The notes: generated by a model not told the origin, from the sequence alone. A stretch of DNA of 64,000 bases from Clostridium frigoris (GCF_018861865.1 NZ_JAHLDV010000002.1:62001-126000), one strand, 5' to 3'. Numbered from the stretch's first letter, positions 1 through 9,422 are shown. Program-made: numbers and translations.

Positions 1-1
1 T

Positions 2-2992
2 AAAAAAGAAAATTATTGTTGTAAACATTTAGTTGCAACATTTTATAAAGCATTGGAAGATTTGGCGAGCCACCCTCTTTTAAAAGAAGATGATGTAGTA
101 AAACCAATTACATTTAAAAATAAAAGCAATATATTATCTATGCTTTTAGGTGATGAAAAACAAAAGGATGAGACTAAAATAGAAGTTTATATAAATAAAA
201 ATCAGTGGACCAGCGACCTTACAGCTGAATTTAAGATTGGTTTAAGTTCTATGACTTCAAGTAATCTTTATGTTTTAAAGGATATTAATCACTTTATATT
301 AGCATGTTACAATAATATTCCTATTAGTTATAGTAAAAATTTTACCTTTAATGTGAAAAATCAAAAATTGAGTACAAAAGATAAAAGGCTTATTGATTTT
401 ATTGAAATGTTAAAAACAATAGAGAGAGAACAAAGAAATAGTCAAAGAAGTGAAGATCGATATGTAGATGGCAAAATTATAAAAATACCTCAATATTTAG
501 CAAGAGAGTTTTTTGAAATTATAACTAAGCATAGGGTTTATTTAAATGATGGTTTTTTTTATAGACCTGTGGATACAGAAATTTTATATGAATCTCCACC
601 ACTTGATTTTGACTTGAAATTGATTAAAGATACTTATGTCCTAAAGTCGTCAAGTGGAATGCCAATGTCTTTAGGATCTAAAAATGATGTTTTCTTGTAT
701 GGAAGTAATATATATCTTCCAGATTATGAATTCTGTTATAAAATAAATCCATACCTACAAATATTTAATGAGGCAAAGGTTGTAACTATGGAAAGCCTTG
801 AGGAGGAAACTATATTAAGACGGTTAATTCCAAATCTAAATTTTTTATCACCGAGTGTTGTTTTGTCAAAAGCTATTAAGGATAAAATAATAATGGCCAA
901 ATGTGAAATTAGTTTTTATTTTGATCAAGTAGGGAAAGATATTACTCTAACTCTAAGGGTTAAGTATGGAACATTTGAGTTTAATATTTTTGAGGATTGT
1001 GATGAAAAAATTATATATAGAGACTCTAAAAAAGAGGCTCAGGTGATAGGAGTTTTAAAGACTTTAGGTTTTGCAGAGATAAAGAATATATTTTATTTTT
1101 TAAGAGGAGAAGATTACATATTTAAATTTTTTAAAAGTGATATAGGGGGACTTCAAGAAATAGGAGAAGTATATTATTCTCAAAATTTTAAAGGTATAAA
1201 ATCCTTAGGGACCAAAGGAATTAGTGGGAATATTAAAAGTGGAAAATATAATTATTTTGAAATGGATTTTAAAATAGGGGACATTGAGCCAAAAGAAACT
1301 ACTCACATTTTGCGCGCATTTAGAAATAATATCAAATATTATAAACTCAAAAGTGGTGAGTACCTTGATTTAGAGGAATTAGAGCTTAATAAATTTCTAA
1401 AGCTTTTAGATGTAATAACTCCACCTAATAGCTTGGATAATCATATTGAAATATCAAAAGGTAAGGGCGTTTTTCTAGATAGTTATTTAGAAGATAATAA
1501 TATTAGATATATAAAAGGTAAAAAAGAACTAGAGGAAGTACACAACAAACTTAAGAATATTAAAAAATTGAATTTCAAAGAGCCGGAAGATCTAAAAGGT
1601 ACATTAAGAAAATATCAAAAAATTGGATACAATTGGTTTAAAACATTAGATTATTTAGGTTTTGGTGGAATACTCGGAGATGAAATGGGGCTTGGTAAGA
1701 CTATTCAAGCAATTACTTTTATATTATCAAACAAGGAAAGTAAGAGCTTAATTGTAGCACCTACCTCCCTTATATACAATTGGATTAGTGAGTTTGAAAA
1801 GTTTGCACCTACATTAAAGGTGGCAGCAATTAGTGGGCCTAAGGATGAACGAGTAGAGGTAATAAAAAACATAGAAAAATTTGATGTACTTATAACTACA
1901 TATAATTTATTGAAAAGGGATTTAAAAAACTACGAGCTATTACAGTTCGATTATTGCATAATAGATGAAGCCCAAAATATTAAGAATCCACATTCTCAAA
2001 ATGCAATAGCAATTAAGGAGATAGTAGCAAAGACAAAATTTGCATTATCAGGTACACCAATAGAAAATTCAGTTATGGATTTATGGTCTATATTTGATTT
2101 TATAATGCCAGGATACTTATACGATGAAAAAATGTTTAGTGTAAGATACCATAAGAAACTTAAGGCAAACCCAGAGGTGCTAGAGGACTTAAATAGGCTT
2201 ATAAAACCGTTTATTTTAAGAAGACGAAAAAAAGACGTTTTGAAGGAATTACCTGATAAAATAGAAAAGACATTAATGGTTAATTTGGAAGATCAGCAGA
2301 AAAAAGTTTATAAGACCTATGCAAATTATGCAATGGAACTTATTAAAAACAAGGTAAAAAATGACGAGTTTAAGAATAGTAAAATAGAGATACTCTCGTA
2401 TATTACAAAGTTAAGACAATTATGTTTAGATCCTGCTGTATTATTAAATGATTATACAGGTGGTAGCGCAAAGATAGAAGCTCTTGTTGAACATCTTCAC
2501 AAATGCGAGGATGAGCAGCATAAAGTACTCGTTTTTTCGCAATTCACATCTGTACTTAAAAATATACAAAAGAGGCTTAAAGCAGAGGAGATTACCTTTT
2601 GCTATTTGGATGGTTCTGTGCCGTCTAAGAAGAGAATGGATTTGGTAGAAACATTTAATGAGGGAGAAGATTCTGTATTCTTAATAAGTTTAAAAGCTGG
2701 AGGAACTGGCCTAAATTTAACTTCAGCAGATGTAGTAATCCATTTCGATCCTTGGTGGAACCCAGCTGTGGAAGAACAAGCTACTGATAGGGCACATAGA
2801 ATAGGGCAGAAAAATGTGGTGAGTGTTATAAAGATTATAGCCAAAGGGACAATTGAGGAAAAGATTCTACTACTTCAAGAAGAAAAGAAAAAACTCATAT
2901 CAGAGCTTATGGGAGATGAAATGGCTAGTGGCAAAGGATTTAAAACGCTAAGTGATGATGAAATATATGGCTTATTTGAGATGAAGGAATGA
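2..2992 (+). CDS. SNF2-family DEAD/DEAH helicase with N-terminal SWIM zinc finger (5' end outside window)
   Basis: Swi2/Snf2-type ATP-dependent DNA translocase, likely acting on DNA or nucleoprotein in the cytoplasm. The frame is open to the left edge. The first codons read KKENYCCKHLVATFYKALED, and the C-x-H there looks like the end of a SWIM zinc finger, so the TTG at 53 is not the start and the gene is partial. Helicase motifs follow in order: Walker A GDEMGLGKT near 1676, motif II DEAQ near 1957, SGTPIEN near 2047 and QATDRAHRIGQ near 2776. The roughly 500 residues before Walker A match the bacterial SNF2-associated region in length and position. Function beyond translocase is not inferable from context. 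Confidence 0.93.
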   Translation, partial: KKENYCCKHLVATFYKALEDLASHPLLKEDDVVKPITFKNKSNILSMLLGDEKQKDETKIEVYINKNQWTSDLTAEFKIGLSSMTSSNLYVLKDINHFILACYNNIPISYSKNFTFNVKNQKLSTKDKRLIDFIEMLKTIEREQRNSQRSEDRYVDGKIIKIPQYLAREFFEIITKHRVYLNDGFFYRPVDTEILYESPPLDFDLKLIKDTYVLKSSSGMPMSLGSKNDVFLYGSNIYLPDYEFCYKINPYLQIFNEAKVVTMESLEEETILRRLIPNLNFLSPSVVLSKAIKDKIIMAKCEISFYFDQVGKDITLTLRVKYGTFEFNIFEDCDEKIIYRDSKKEAQVIGVLKTLGFAEIKNIFYFLRGEDYIFKFFKSDIGGLQEIGEVYYSQNFKGIKSLGTKGISGNIKSGKYNYFEMDFKIGDIEPKETTHILRAFRNNIKYYKLKSGEYLDLEELELNKFLKLLDVITPPNSLDNHIEISKGKGVFLDSYLEDNNIRYIKGKKELEEVHNKLKNIKKLNFKEPEDLKGTLRKYQKIGYNWFKTLDYLGFGGILGDEMGLGKTIQAITFILSNKESKSLIVAPTSLIYNWISEFEKFAPTLKVAAISGPKDERVEVIKNIEKFDVLITTYNLLKRDLKNYELLQFDYCIIDEAQNIKNPHSQNAIAIKEIVAKTKFALSGTPIENSVMDLWSIFDFIMPGYLYDEKMFSVRYHKKLKANPEVLEDLNRLIKPFILRRRKKDVLKELPDKIEKTLMVNLEDQQKKVYKTYANYAMELIKNKVKNDEFKNSKIEILSYITKLRQLCLDPAVLLNDYTGGSAKIEALVEHLHKCEDEQHKVLVFSQFTSVLKNIQKRLKAEEITFCYLDGSVPSKKRMDLVETFNEGEDSVFLISLKAGGTGLNLTSADVVIHFDPWWNPAVEEQATDRAHRIGQKNVVSVIKIIAKGTIEEKILLLQEEKKKLISELMGDEMASGKGFKTLSDDEIYGLFEMKE

Positions 2993-3050
2993 TTACAAAT
3001 ATATTGTATAATGAAATAAACTAATGCTCACAATAAACTGAGGTGAGATT

Positions 3051-3497
3051 ATGGTTATAAATAATGATACAAAAGAAATGAATAAGTTTTTAAAGGGAAT
3101 TCATATGGGTGGTGCTACTTTTAAAGATTATCTGGATAAAGCTAAGGATCCAGAGCTTAAAAAGGAGTTAGTTCAAATTATAGAATCATTTAAAAGACAT
3201 GAAGAGGCAATTACTAATAGAATAGAAAAGATGGGTGGTAATGCAACAGATACTCTCGGAATAATTGGTACTATGGCAGAGTTTGTTGAAAAAATTAAGC
3301 TCGCACCAGTAAATAGTGATGTAGAAGTTTGTAAACACGTAGAGGCTGCAATGAAAATGGGAATTAAGCAGGGTAATAAGTTTATAGAGCAGAATAAGGA
3401 TTTAGATATTAGCTTAATGAGCGAGGTAAAAGCTATTGTATCCGATTATGATATCCATTTAAGAAAAGTACAAGATTCAATGAGCATATGTAAATAG
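3051..3497 (+). CDS. DUF2383/PA2169-type four-helix-bundle protein
   Basis: A 148-residue, all-helical, charged protein without signal peptide or membrane segment. A His/Glu-rich helix (FKRHEEAITNRIEKMGG, about residues 44-60) and overall length fit the ferritin-like DUF2383 family, whose biochemical role is not established. The start has a good site (GAGGTGAG just upstream of ATG). It follows the helicase by 58 bp and ends in a strong hairpin terminator, so it may share the helicase transcript or have its own promoter. Family assignment is from recalled pattern, not a search. Confidence 0.75.
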   Translation: MVINNDTKEMNKFLKGIHMGGATFKDYLDKAKDPELKKELVQIIESFKRHEEAITNRIEKMGGNATDTLGIIGTMAEFVEKIKLAPVNSDVEVCKHVEAAMKMGIKQGNKFIEQNKDLDISLMSEVKAIVSDYDIHLRKVQDSMSICK

Positions 3498-3536
3498 CAA
3501 ATTTCTCCTACTTATTAAGTAGGAGAAATTTGTTAT
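3498..3536 (+). terminator. Hairpin terminator after the DUF2383 gene
   Basis: Perfect 17-bp inverted repeat (3498-3514 with 3516-3532) containing CTCCTACTTA/TAAGTAGGAG, flanked by A/T runs. It begins one base after the stop codon and lies just left of repeat copy 1. Confidence 0.85.
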
Positions 3537-3537
3537 T

Positions 3538-3672
3538 TAACGACATTTCAGAAGGCAAGTCACCCATTTCTATAAGCGAGAGTTACATACCCTAATAAAT
3601 AAAAAACTTCAGTGGGTGTATAAATCCCCTTCTGAAGTCGTTAATGTTGCAGCTCCGAAGGAGATGATTTAA
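3538..3672. repeat. Dispersed structured repeat, copy 1 (135 bp)
   Basis: Closed by TAACGAC-AT-TTCAGAAGG pairing with CCTTCTGAAGTCGTTA (16 bp, 2-nt bulge), followed by a second hairpin (CAGCTCC gaa GGAGATG) and ending GATGATTTAA. A second full-length copy is at 41328-41459 and a 3' fragment at 42058-42079. Its right end encodes the last residues and stop of the convergent TPR gene. No open reading frame of its own. It could be a non-autonomous mobile element or a structured RNA; neither is proven. Confidence 0.8.
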
Positions 3673-4372
3673 TTCCCAAATACATATTTTTCAATACATT
3701 GTAATGACATTTATACCATTCATTTTTAGGTTCTAATTCGTAGGCTTTTTCTGCAAAGAATAAAGCACTAACGCTATTTTTCATAACCACGCATACTTCA
3801 GAAGCTCCGAAATAGGCAACGCTTTTAGTGTTATCAAGTTCTATAGCGCAAATATACAGTTCAAGAGCCTCTTTTTTATTGGATAGAGAAAGCAGCACAC
3901 TAGCTTTACCACATAATGCATTGTAAAAATTAGGGCATAGCTTAAGACAAAAATTAAAGCAGTCTAATGCCTTTTCAAAATCATTGAGAATAGCTAAGAA
4001 CTCTCCTTTTTTTAAATAGATGAGAGCATTTTGATTATCGTCTTCAAGAAGTTTTTCACAATAGTAAACGCATTTATCAAAGTTTCCTGTTAAATCGTTT
4101 ATATCAATTAACTTCCAGTAAGCGTTTGGGTCACTCGGAAATAATCTAAGATATTCTTTTATACATTTTTCAGCCTCATCAACCTCGTATATTTCTATAA
4201 GAGCCTGGGTTTTTACAAAATAAGAATCTGGAAATTCATTATCTAATAAAATTGCTTTATTAAAATTTTTAAAGGCCTTTTTAATCTCTCCATCATTAAA
4301 AAGACATTTGCCTTTTTCTATATATTGTTTAACTAAAGTTTCATCACTTATTAATTTAATAATATTTTTCAT
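3641..4372 (-). CDS. Tetratricopeptide (TPR) repeat protein
   Basis: A 243-residue soluble protein made of consecutive 34-residue helix-turn-helix repeats. TPR signatures include GKCLFNDGEIKKAFKNFNKA, KGEFLAILNDFEKALDCF and GKASVLLSLSNKKEALELY. TPR arrays mediate protein-protein contacts; the partner is unknown. I prefer the second ATG (4372): AGGA lies 8 bases upstream of it but only 2 from the first ATG (4378). The C-terminal residues (KSSPSELQH and stop) lie inside the dispersed repeat, so the original tail was probably replaced. It stands alone, divergent from the ABC exporter. Confidence 0.85.
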   Translation of the reverse strand: MKNIIKLISDETLVKQYIEKGKCLFNDGEIKKAFKNFNKAILLDNEFPDSYFVKTQALIEIYEVDEAEKCIKEYLRLFPSDPNAYWKLIDINDLTGNFDKCVYYCEKLLEDDNQNALIYLKKGEFLAILNDFEKALDCFNFCLKLCPNFYNALCGKASVLLSLSNKKEALELYICAIELDNTKSVAYFGASEVCVVMKNSVSALFFAEKAYELEPKNEWYKCHYNVLKNMYLGIKSSPSELQH

Positions 4373-4671
4373 TAACATGCTCCTCTCGAGTGTAATATCA
4401 CATTATAATTATTGACACAAAAAAAAATGGTATACATATGACTGCTATTTTATAATGAAGTTTATTTACAAAATAGAAAATAGAAAATATATAGTATTAT
4501 GTAATTATGATTATCATATAACTGAAAATATTATGTGGTTAAATATATTATAAAATTTTATTAATTAACATGTTAAATTTAAAAAAAACAATATAAAATG
4601 TAGTTTTATAATTATATTGATAATAAAGTATAAAATTTATAATTTGAAAATTCAAAAGAGGAGAAAAGAAA

Positions 4672-5838
4672 ATGAACTTATCATTTAAAATTGCTGTACG
4701 ATTTTTAAAGTCTAGTAAAGGACAAACATTTCTAATAATTATAGGTATAGCTATTGGTGTTTCAGTGCAAATTTTTATAGGTTCACTTATACAAGGACTT
4801 CAAAAAAGTCTAATAGATAAAACTATAGGAAATTCTTCTCAAATAACTATATCATCTAATAAAGATGACAAAACAATAGAAAATTGGGAACAAAAAATAA
4901 CGAAAGTAAAAGAGACGGATAGTAGGATAGAAAGGGTATCACCTGCTGCTGATTCACCTGCATTTATCAAATATAGTGATAAAACTGATCCAATAATTAT
5001 AAGAGGTTTGAATCTAGCGAATAATAAGGAATTGTATAATATAAAATCTAAAATATATAAGGGTAATATTCCAAAGAATCCATATGAAGTAATAATAGGA
5101 AAGAACTTACAAGAGAATTTAAATTTAAAACTAAAAGACAAAATTTATTTAGTTACTCCAAATGGAAAAAGTAAGGAGGCTATAGTAACTGGGTTTTATG
5201 ATTTGAAAGTAGCAAATATAAATAAATCATGGGTTATAACAAGCTTTAAAACTTCACAGGATATATTTGGTTTTGAAAATAAGATAACTTCTATAGAAAT
5301 GCAGTTGAATTCAAAAGATGTTTTTAAGGCAGATGAAATTGCAACAAAAATAGAAGCAAAATTGTCTGATAAAAATATAAAAGTTGAAAATTGGAAAGAC
5401 CAAAATGAAGAATTACTTGGCGGACTTAATGGGCAAAGTGTCTCTAGTTTAATGATACAGGTATTTGTACTTATTTCTGTAACTCTTGGAATAGCAAGTG
5501 TGCTTGCAGTAACGGTTGTTCAGAAATCTAAACAAATTGGAATTCTTAAAGCTATAGGCATAAAAGATAGAGATGCTAGTAAAATTTTCTTGTATGAAGG
5601 TATTTTACTAGGAGTAGCTGGGGCGATACTCGGAATAACACTTGGAATAACGCTTATGGTAGGTTTTACGAGGTTTGCATTGAATCCTGATGGAACACCA
5701 ATAATAGCACTTTATTTAGACTATAAATTTATTGCAATATCAGGGGTGATAGCAGTGCTTTCGGCATCTATAGCTGCGTTTATACCAGCAAGAAACTCAT
5801 CAAAATTAGAACCAATTGAGGTGATTAAGAATGGCTAA
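4672..5838 (+). CDS. ABC exporter permease, FtsX/MacB family
   Basis: Membrane subunit of an FtsX-type ABC system, 388 residues. One N-terminal membrane segment (about 17-40), a long extracytoplasmic domain of roughly 210 residues, and three C-terminal segments (about 260-285, 305-333, 350-372) give the standard FtsX/LolE topology. The C-terminal PARNSSKLEPIEVIKNG matches the family ending. A GAGGAG site precedes the ATG. Its stop overlaps the ATPase start by 8 bp, so the two are translationally coupled. Substrate unknown; lipoprotein, peptide or drug export are all possible. Confidence 0.9.
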   Translation: MNLSFKIAVRFLKSSKGQTFLIIIGIAIGVSVQIFIGSLIQGLQKSLIDKTIGNSSQITISSNKDDKTIENWEQKITKVKETDSRIERVSPAADSPAFIKYSDKTDPIIIRGLNLANNKELYNIKSKIYKGNIPKNPYEVIIGKNLQENLNLKLKDKIYLVTPNGKSKEAIVTGFYDLKVANINKSWVITSFKTSQDIFGFENKITSIEMQLNSKDVFKADEIATKIEAKLSDKNIKVENWKDQNEELLGGLNGQSVSSLMIQVFVLISVTLGIASVLAVTVVQKSKQIGILKAIGIKDRDASKIFLYEGILLGVAGAILGITLGITLMVGFTRFALNPDGTPIIALYLDYKFIAISGVIAVLSASIAAFIPARNSSKLEPIEVIKNG

Positions 5839-6529
5839 TATTATTACATTAAAAAATGTAAACAAAATTTATGGAGCTGCTGTTAAGACTCAAGTTTTGT
5901 TTGATGCAAACTTAAGTTTTGAAGAAGGGTCTTTTAATTCAATTATAGGACAATCAGGAAGTGGCAAAACTACTTTATTAAATATTATAGGAACATTAGA
6001 TAAACCGACTAGCGGAGAGGTTTATATAAATAACCAAAGAACTGATAGCATGAATAAAAATGCTTTAGCTGCGCTCCGAAATAAAACTATGGGATTTATA
6101 TTTCAATTTCATTATTTGTTACCAGAATTTACTGCCATAGAGAATGTGCTTATCCCATATATGATGAATAATCCAAAGCCACCAAAAGAAATTATAGAAA
6201 GAGCTAAGGAACTTATGAATATGGTAGGAATTTATAAAGTGAAGGATAATTTGGCATCTAATATGTCTGGAGGACAACAGCAAAGAACTGCTATTGCTAG
6301 AGCTTTAATTAATAACCCTAAGATAATACTTGCAGATGAACCTACTGGGAACTTAGATTCGGAGGGAACAGAGAATGTTTACAATATACTAAGGGATATT
6401 AACAAGAAACTTAATACTACATTTGTAATTATTACACATGACCAAAGGATAGCTGAAAAAACTGATAGAATAATTGAAATCAAAGATGGAAAAATTAATA
6501 CGGATACCAATATTGAAAATAAATTTTAA
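5831..6529 (+). CDS. ABC transporter ATP-binding protein, LolD/MacB family
   Basis: ATPase partner of the preceding FtsX-type permease, 232 residues. It has Walker A GQSGSGKTT at about 40-48, signature SGGQQQR near 146, Walker B plus LADEPTGNLDS, and the H-loop ITHD. Length and motifs match LolD-type ATPases that power mechanotransmission rather than bulk translocation. Start ATG overlaps the permease stop. No clear terminator follows; a decayed gene remnant lies downstream on the other strand. Confidence 0.92.
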   Translation: MANIITLKNVNKIYGAAVKTQVLFDANLSFEEGSFNSIIGQSGSGKTTLLNIIGTLDKPTSGEVYINNQRTDSMNKNALAALRNKTMGFIFQFHYLLPEFTAIENVLIPYMMNNPKPPKEIIERAKELMNMVGIYKVKDNLASNMSGGQQQRTAIARALINNPKIILADEPTGNLDSEGTENVYNILRDINKKLNTTFVIITHDQRIAEKTDRIIEIKDGKINTDTNIENKF

Positions 6530-6616
6530 AACTTATTTTATTATATAAAATGATAGTTAAAAATTCGTAGTATATTCAAAAAAATTAGCGATTTGTCTTA
6601 AATTCAGTTTTTCATC

Positions 6617-6814
6617 TTAAAATCCATTTTTATTTACTTTATTGCTTCGTTCATATTGGACAGGCCAATTAATAGCATCTCCTAATTGATTAACGGCTGA
6701 AAATGTCCAATAAGGATTTCTTGAAAGTTATCTTCCTAAATATACCAAGTCGTACCTTTTATTGTTTAATATTTCTTCTGCCATTAAAGGTGAAGTGATA
6801 AGCCCGCCGTCTAT
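6617..6814 (-). pseudogene. Remnant of an NADPH dehydrogenase (Old Yellow Enzyme, NamA/YqjM-like) C-terminus
   Basis: Reading the minus strand gives IDGGLITSPLMAEEILNNKR, YDLVYLGR, an in-frame TAA, then LSRNPYWTFSAVNQLGDAIN and WPVQYERSNK. This closely resembles the C-terminal end of NamA-type enzymes (pattern YLGRELLRNPYW...PVQYER). The stop falls where the family has Glu (GAA to TAA). Everything upstream, including the flavin barrel, is missing, and a stop lies just before the fragment. It is a dead gene end. It occupies most of the 468-bp gap between the ABC operon and the DEAD-box gene. Confidence 0.8.
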
Positions 6815-6997
6815 AGATTATTTGTACATAAGTATAGCATTATGTATAAAATAGTAAAGTATGCATTTTACTATTAAAACATTGTAAATATAAAATGTTT
6901 TTTTATAATCCTTTTTATTATAATTAATGTCTGTTATAATTAATTGGTTTATATAAAAAAACAATAAAATAATTTTGAAATAGAAAGGTAAATAAAA

Positions 6998-8104
6998 ATG
7001 ATAAAGTTTAAAAAATTAGGGCTTAATGATGATATTTTAAGTATGATTAAAATTCAAGGAATAACTGAGCCAACACCAGTTCAAGAAAAAAGTATACCAT
7101 TAATAAAGGCTGGCAGGGATGTTATAGCAGAGGCACAAACAGGTACTGGAAAGACACTTGCATTTTTACTACCAATGTTTGATAATATGTCAGAAGATAT
7201 TGATACAATTCAAGGATTGATAGTGACACCTACAAGGGAACTTGCTATTCAGATTACTGAGGAAGCAAAGAAGATCGACGGAATTAAAAAGTTAAATATT
7301 TTAGCTGCTTATGGTGGTAAGGATATTGGTGCACAACTGAAAAAACTAAAAGGAAATATTCATCTTGTAATTGCAACGCCAGGAAGACTACTAGACCATC
7401 TTAGGCGTGGTACGATAAAACTTGATAAACTTAAGACTGTAGTACTAGATGAGGCAGACCAAATGCTTCTTATGGGATTTAAAAATGACATTGAGAATAT
7501 TTTAATGGCGACGCCTAAAAATAGGCAGACTTTATGTTTCTCAGCAACTATGAGCTCAGCTGTGAAAAAAATGGCGTATAAGTATATGAATGACCCTATA
7601 GAAGTAATTATTAAAAAAGAAGAAGCGACGCTTAAGAATATTAAGCAATTTTTAATAGAGACTACAGATAGAAAAAAACAAGAAGATTTATGTAAGGTAA
7701 TAGATGAGGACAATCCATTTATGGCTATTATATTTTGTAGAACGAAAAGAAGAGTTGATGATCTAGAAGTAGCTCTTTATAAAAAAGGGTATAATTGCAA
7801 AAAACTACATTCTGATATAACACAAGCAAAGAGAGAAAAAATAATGAGAGACTTTAAAAAATGTGATATTCAGTATTTGATTGCGACAGATGTTGCTGCT
7901 AGGGGCCTTGATATAAATGGAGTAGATCATGTGTATAATTATGATATGCCAGAAACTGCTGAGAGTTATATACATCGTATTGGAAGAACTGGGCGAGCTG
8001 GTGAGGATGGATATACATATTTATTTTCAGCACCAAAGGACAAATTCCTTTTAGATGCAATAGAAAAGAAATTGAAAAGTCCAATTCCAAGAAAAATATT
8101 GTAG
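6998..8104 (+). CDS. DEAD-box ATP-dependent RNA helicase
   Basis: RNA helicase core of 368 residues, acting on structured RNA in ribosome assembly or decay. Motifs: Q-motif TEPTPVQEKSIP (about 23-34), Walker A AQTGTGKT (46-53), PTRELA, DEAD in VVLDEADQML near 151, SAT, and HRIGRTGRAG near the end. It stops soon after motif VI, so it lacks the basic or RRM-like C-terminal extension of CshA and DbpA. An AGAAAGG site precedes the ATG. It converges on the CNNM gene through a shared terminator. Confidence 0.94.
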   Translation: MIKFKKLGLNDDILSMIKIQGITEPTPVQEKSIPLIKAGRDVIAEAQTGTGKTLAFLLPMFDNMSEDIDTIQGLIVTPTRELAIQITEEAKKIDGIKKLNILAAYGGKDIGAQLKKLKGNIHLVIATPGRLLDHLRRGTIKLDKLKTVVLDEADQMLLMGFKNDIENILMATPKNRQTLCFSATMSSAVKKMAYKYMNDPIEVIIKKEEATLKNIKQFLIETTDRKKQEDLCKVIDEDNPFMAIIFCRTKRRVDDLEVALYKKGYNCKKLHSDITQAKREKIMRDFKKCDIQYLIATDVAARGLDINGVDHVYNYDMPETAESYIHRIGRTGRAGEDGYTYLFSAPKDKFLLDAIEKKLKSPIPRKIL

Positions 8105-8131
8105 TGAATGATTAAATAGTAGATAGTATAG

Positions 8132-8176
8132 TAGAACACCTAAAGTTAAAGTGAATAATTAACTTTAGGTGTTCTA
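8132..8176. terminator. Bidirectional terminator between DEAD-box and CNNM genes
   Basis: Perfect 18-bp inverted repeat (8132-8149 with 8159-8176, arm TAGAACACCTAAAGTTAA) in the gap between two convergent genes. Confidence 0.88.
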
Positions 8177-8177
8177 T

Positions 8178-9422
8178 TTAAGTTATAACTTTTAATTTTA
8201 TTATACGATTTTTATTTATATCTTGCACAATAAATTTTGTATCATTATAATTTATTGTTTCACCTGTTTTTGGAAGCCGACCAAGTAAACCTGTAACAAA
8301 GCCTCCAATGGAGTCAAAATCATCTGATTCAATGTTTAATCCTATCATCTCATTAACCATACTTATTTTAGTATCACCAGCTACAATAAATTCATCTTCT
8401 TTGATAACTTGTATTTGGTCTATATCATCGTCGTATTCATCGTCTATATCTCCAACAATTTCTTCTACTAAATCTTCAAATGTAACAATTCCAGCAGTAC
8501 CGCCATATTCGTCGAGGATAATTGATATAGGAACTCGTTTTAAACGCATATCTGCAAATAAATCGGCGGTACTTTTAAATTCGTATGTAAAGTAGGGACT
8601 TCGCATATGTTTTTCTATTTTAAATTCATCCTTTCCATTTTCAAAGAAAATCAAATCTTTAATATATAAAACTCCAATAATATTATCAACAGTATCTTCA
8701 TATATTGGAAGTCTTGAAAACTGTTCTTGCCGAAAAATATTTATAAGTTCCGCGTAAGTCGAATTTGAGTTAGCTACAATCATATCGGTTCTTGGAGTCA
8801 TAACATCCTTTGCTTGTGAATCTCTAAAATCAAATACATTATAAATCATTTGTTTTTCTTCGCCTTCAAGAACTCCTTCTTCATGACTTACACTAACCAT
8901 AGTTTTTAATTCTTCTTCAGTAATAAAAGGTCTTCTTTTATTAACTTCACCACCAAGGACTTTTATTATTGAATCTGTAATATAAATTAGTACTGTGACA
9001 AGTGGATTTAAAATGAAAGTAATTACGCTTAATGGGTTAGCAATTTTTAAAGCAATTTTTTCAGAGTTTTGTGCGGCTAATGATTTTGGTGTTATTTCTG
9101 CAAAAATTAATACAAGAATTGTCATTGTAATAGTTGCAATAGCAACTCCCGAGTCTTTAAAATATGTAATTGCGAGAGAGGTTGCTAGCGCAGAAGCTCC
9201 AATATTAGCTATGTTATTTCCTACTAAAATACCACCTAAAAGTTTACTCGGATTTTCAAGTAGTTTATTAATTATGTTAGCACCTTTTATTTTTGATTCT
9301 ACCATATTCCTCAATCTTATTTTACTTAAGGTCATTAATGCAGTTTCAGAAGCAGAGAAAAAGGCTGAACATAATAATAAAATTACTAAACATATAATTT
9401 GGAATGTACCATCGGGGACCAT
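8178..9422 (-). CDS. CNNM/CorC (HlyC-type) family membrane protein with CBS domains
   Basis: Integral membrane protein of the CNNM family, linked to Mg2+ or other cation efflux or homeostasis. Order: DUF21 transmembrane domain (segments within about the first 150 residues, with SAFFSASETALMTLSK and EITPKSLA typical of the family), two CBS motifs (DVMTPRTDMI... and the MRLKRVPISIILDEYGGTAG region), then the acidic C-terminal CorC_HlyC domain. AAGGAG lies 13 bases before ATG 9422 and only 1 base before the GTG at 9434, so I prefer 9422, though either is possible. The older 'hemolysin' label is not supported functionally. Confidence 0.9.
   Translation of the reverse strand: MVPDGTFQIICLVILLLCSAFFSASETALMTLSKIRLRNMVESKIKGANIINKLLENPSKLLGGILVGNNIANIGASALATSLAITYFKDSGVAIATITMTILVLIFAEITPKSLAAQNSEKIALKIANPLSVITFILNPLVTVLIYITDSIIKVLGGEVNKRRPFITEEELKTMVSVSHEEGVLEGEEKQMIYNVFDFRDSQAKDVMTPRTDMIVANSNSTYAELINIFRQEQFSRLPIYEDTVDNIIGVLYIKDLIFFENGKDEFKIEKHMRSPYFTYEFKSTADLFADMRLKRVPISIILDEYGGTAGIVTFEDLVEEIVGDIDDEYDDDIDQIQVIKEDEFIVAGDTKISMVNEMIGLNIESDDFDSIGGFVTGLLGRLPKTGETINYNDTKFIVQDINKNRIIKLKVIT

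Noticed and set aside
3538-3672. Target-site duplications proving transposition of the repeat
   Set aside because: No convincing direct repeats flank either full-length copy, so mobility remains only a hypothesis.
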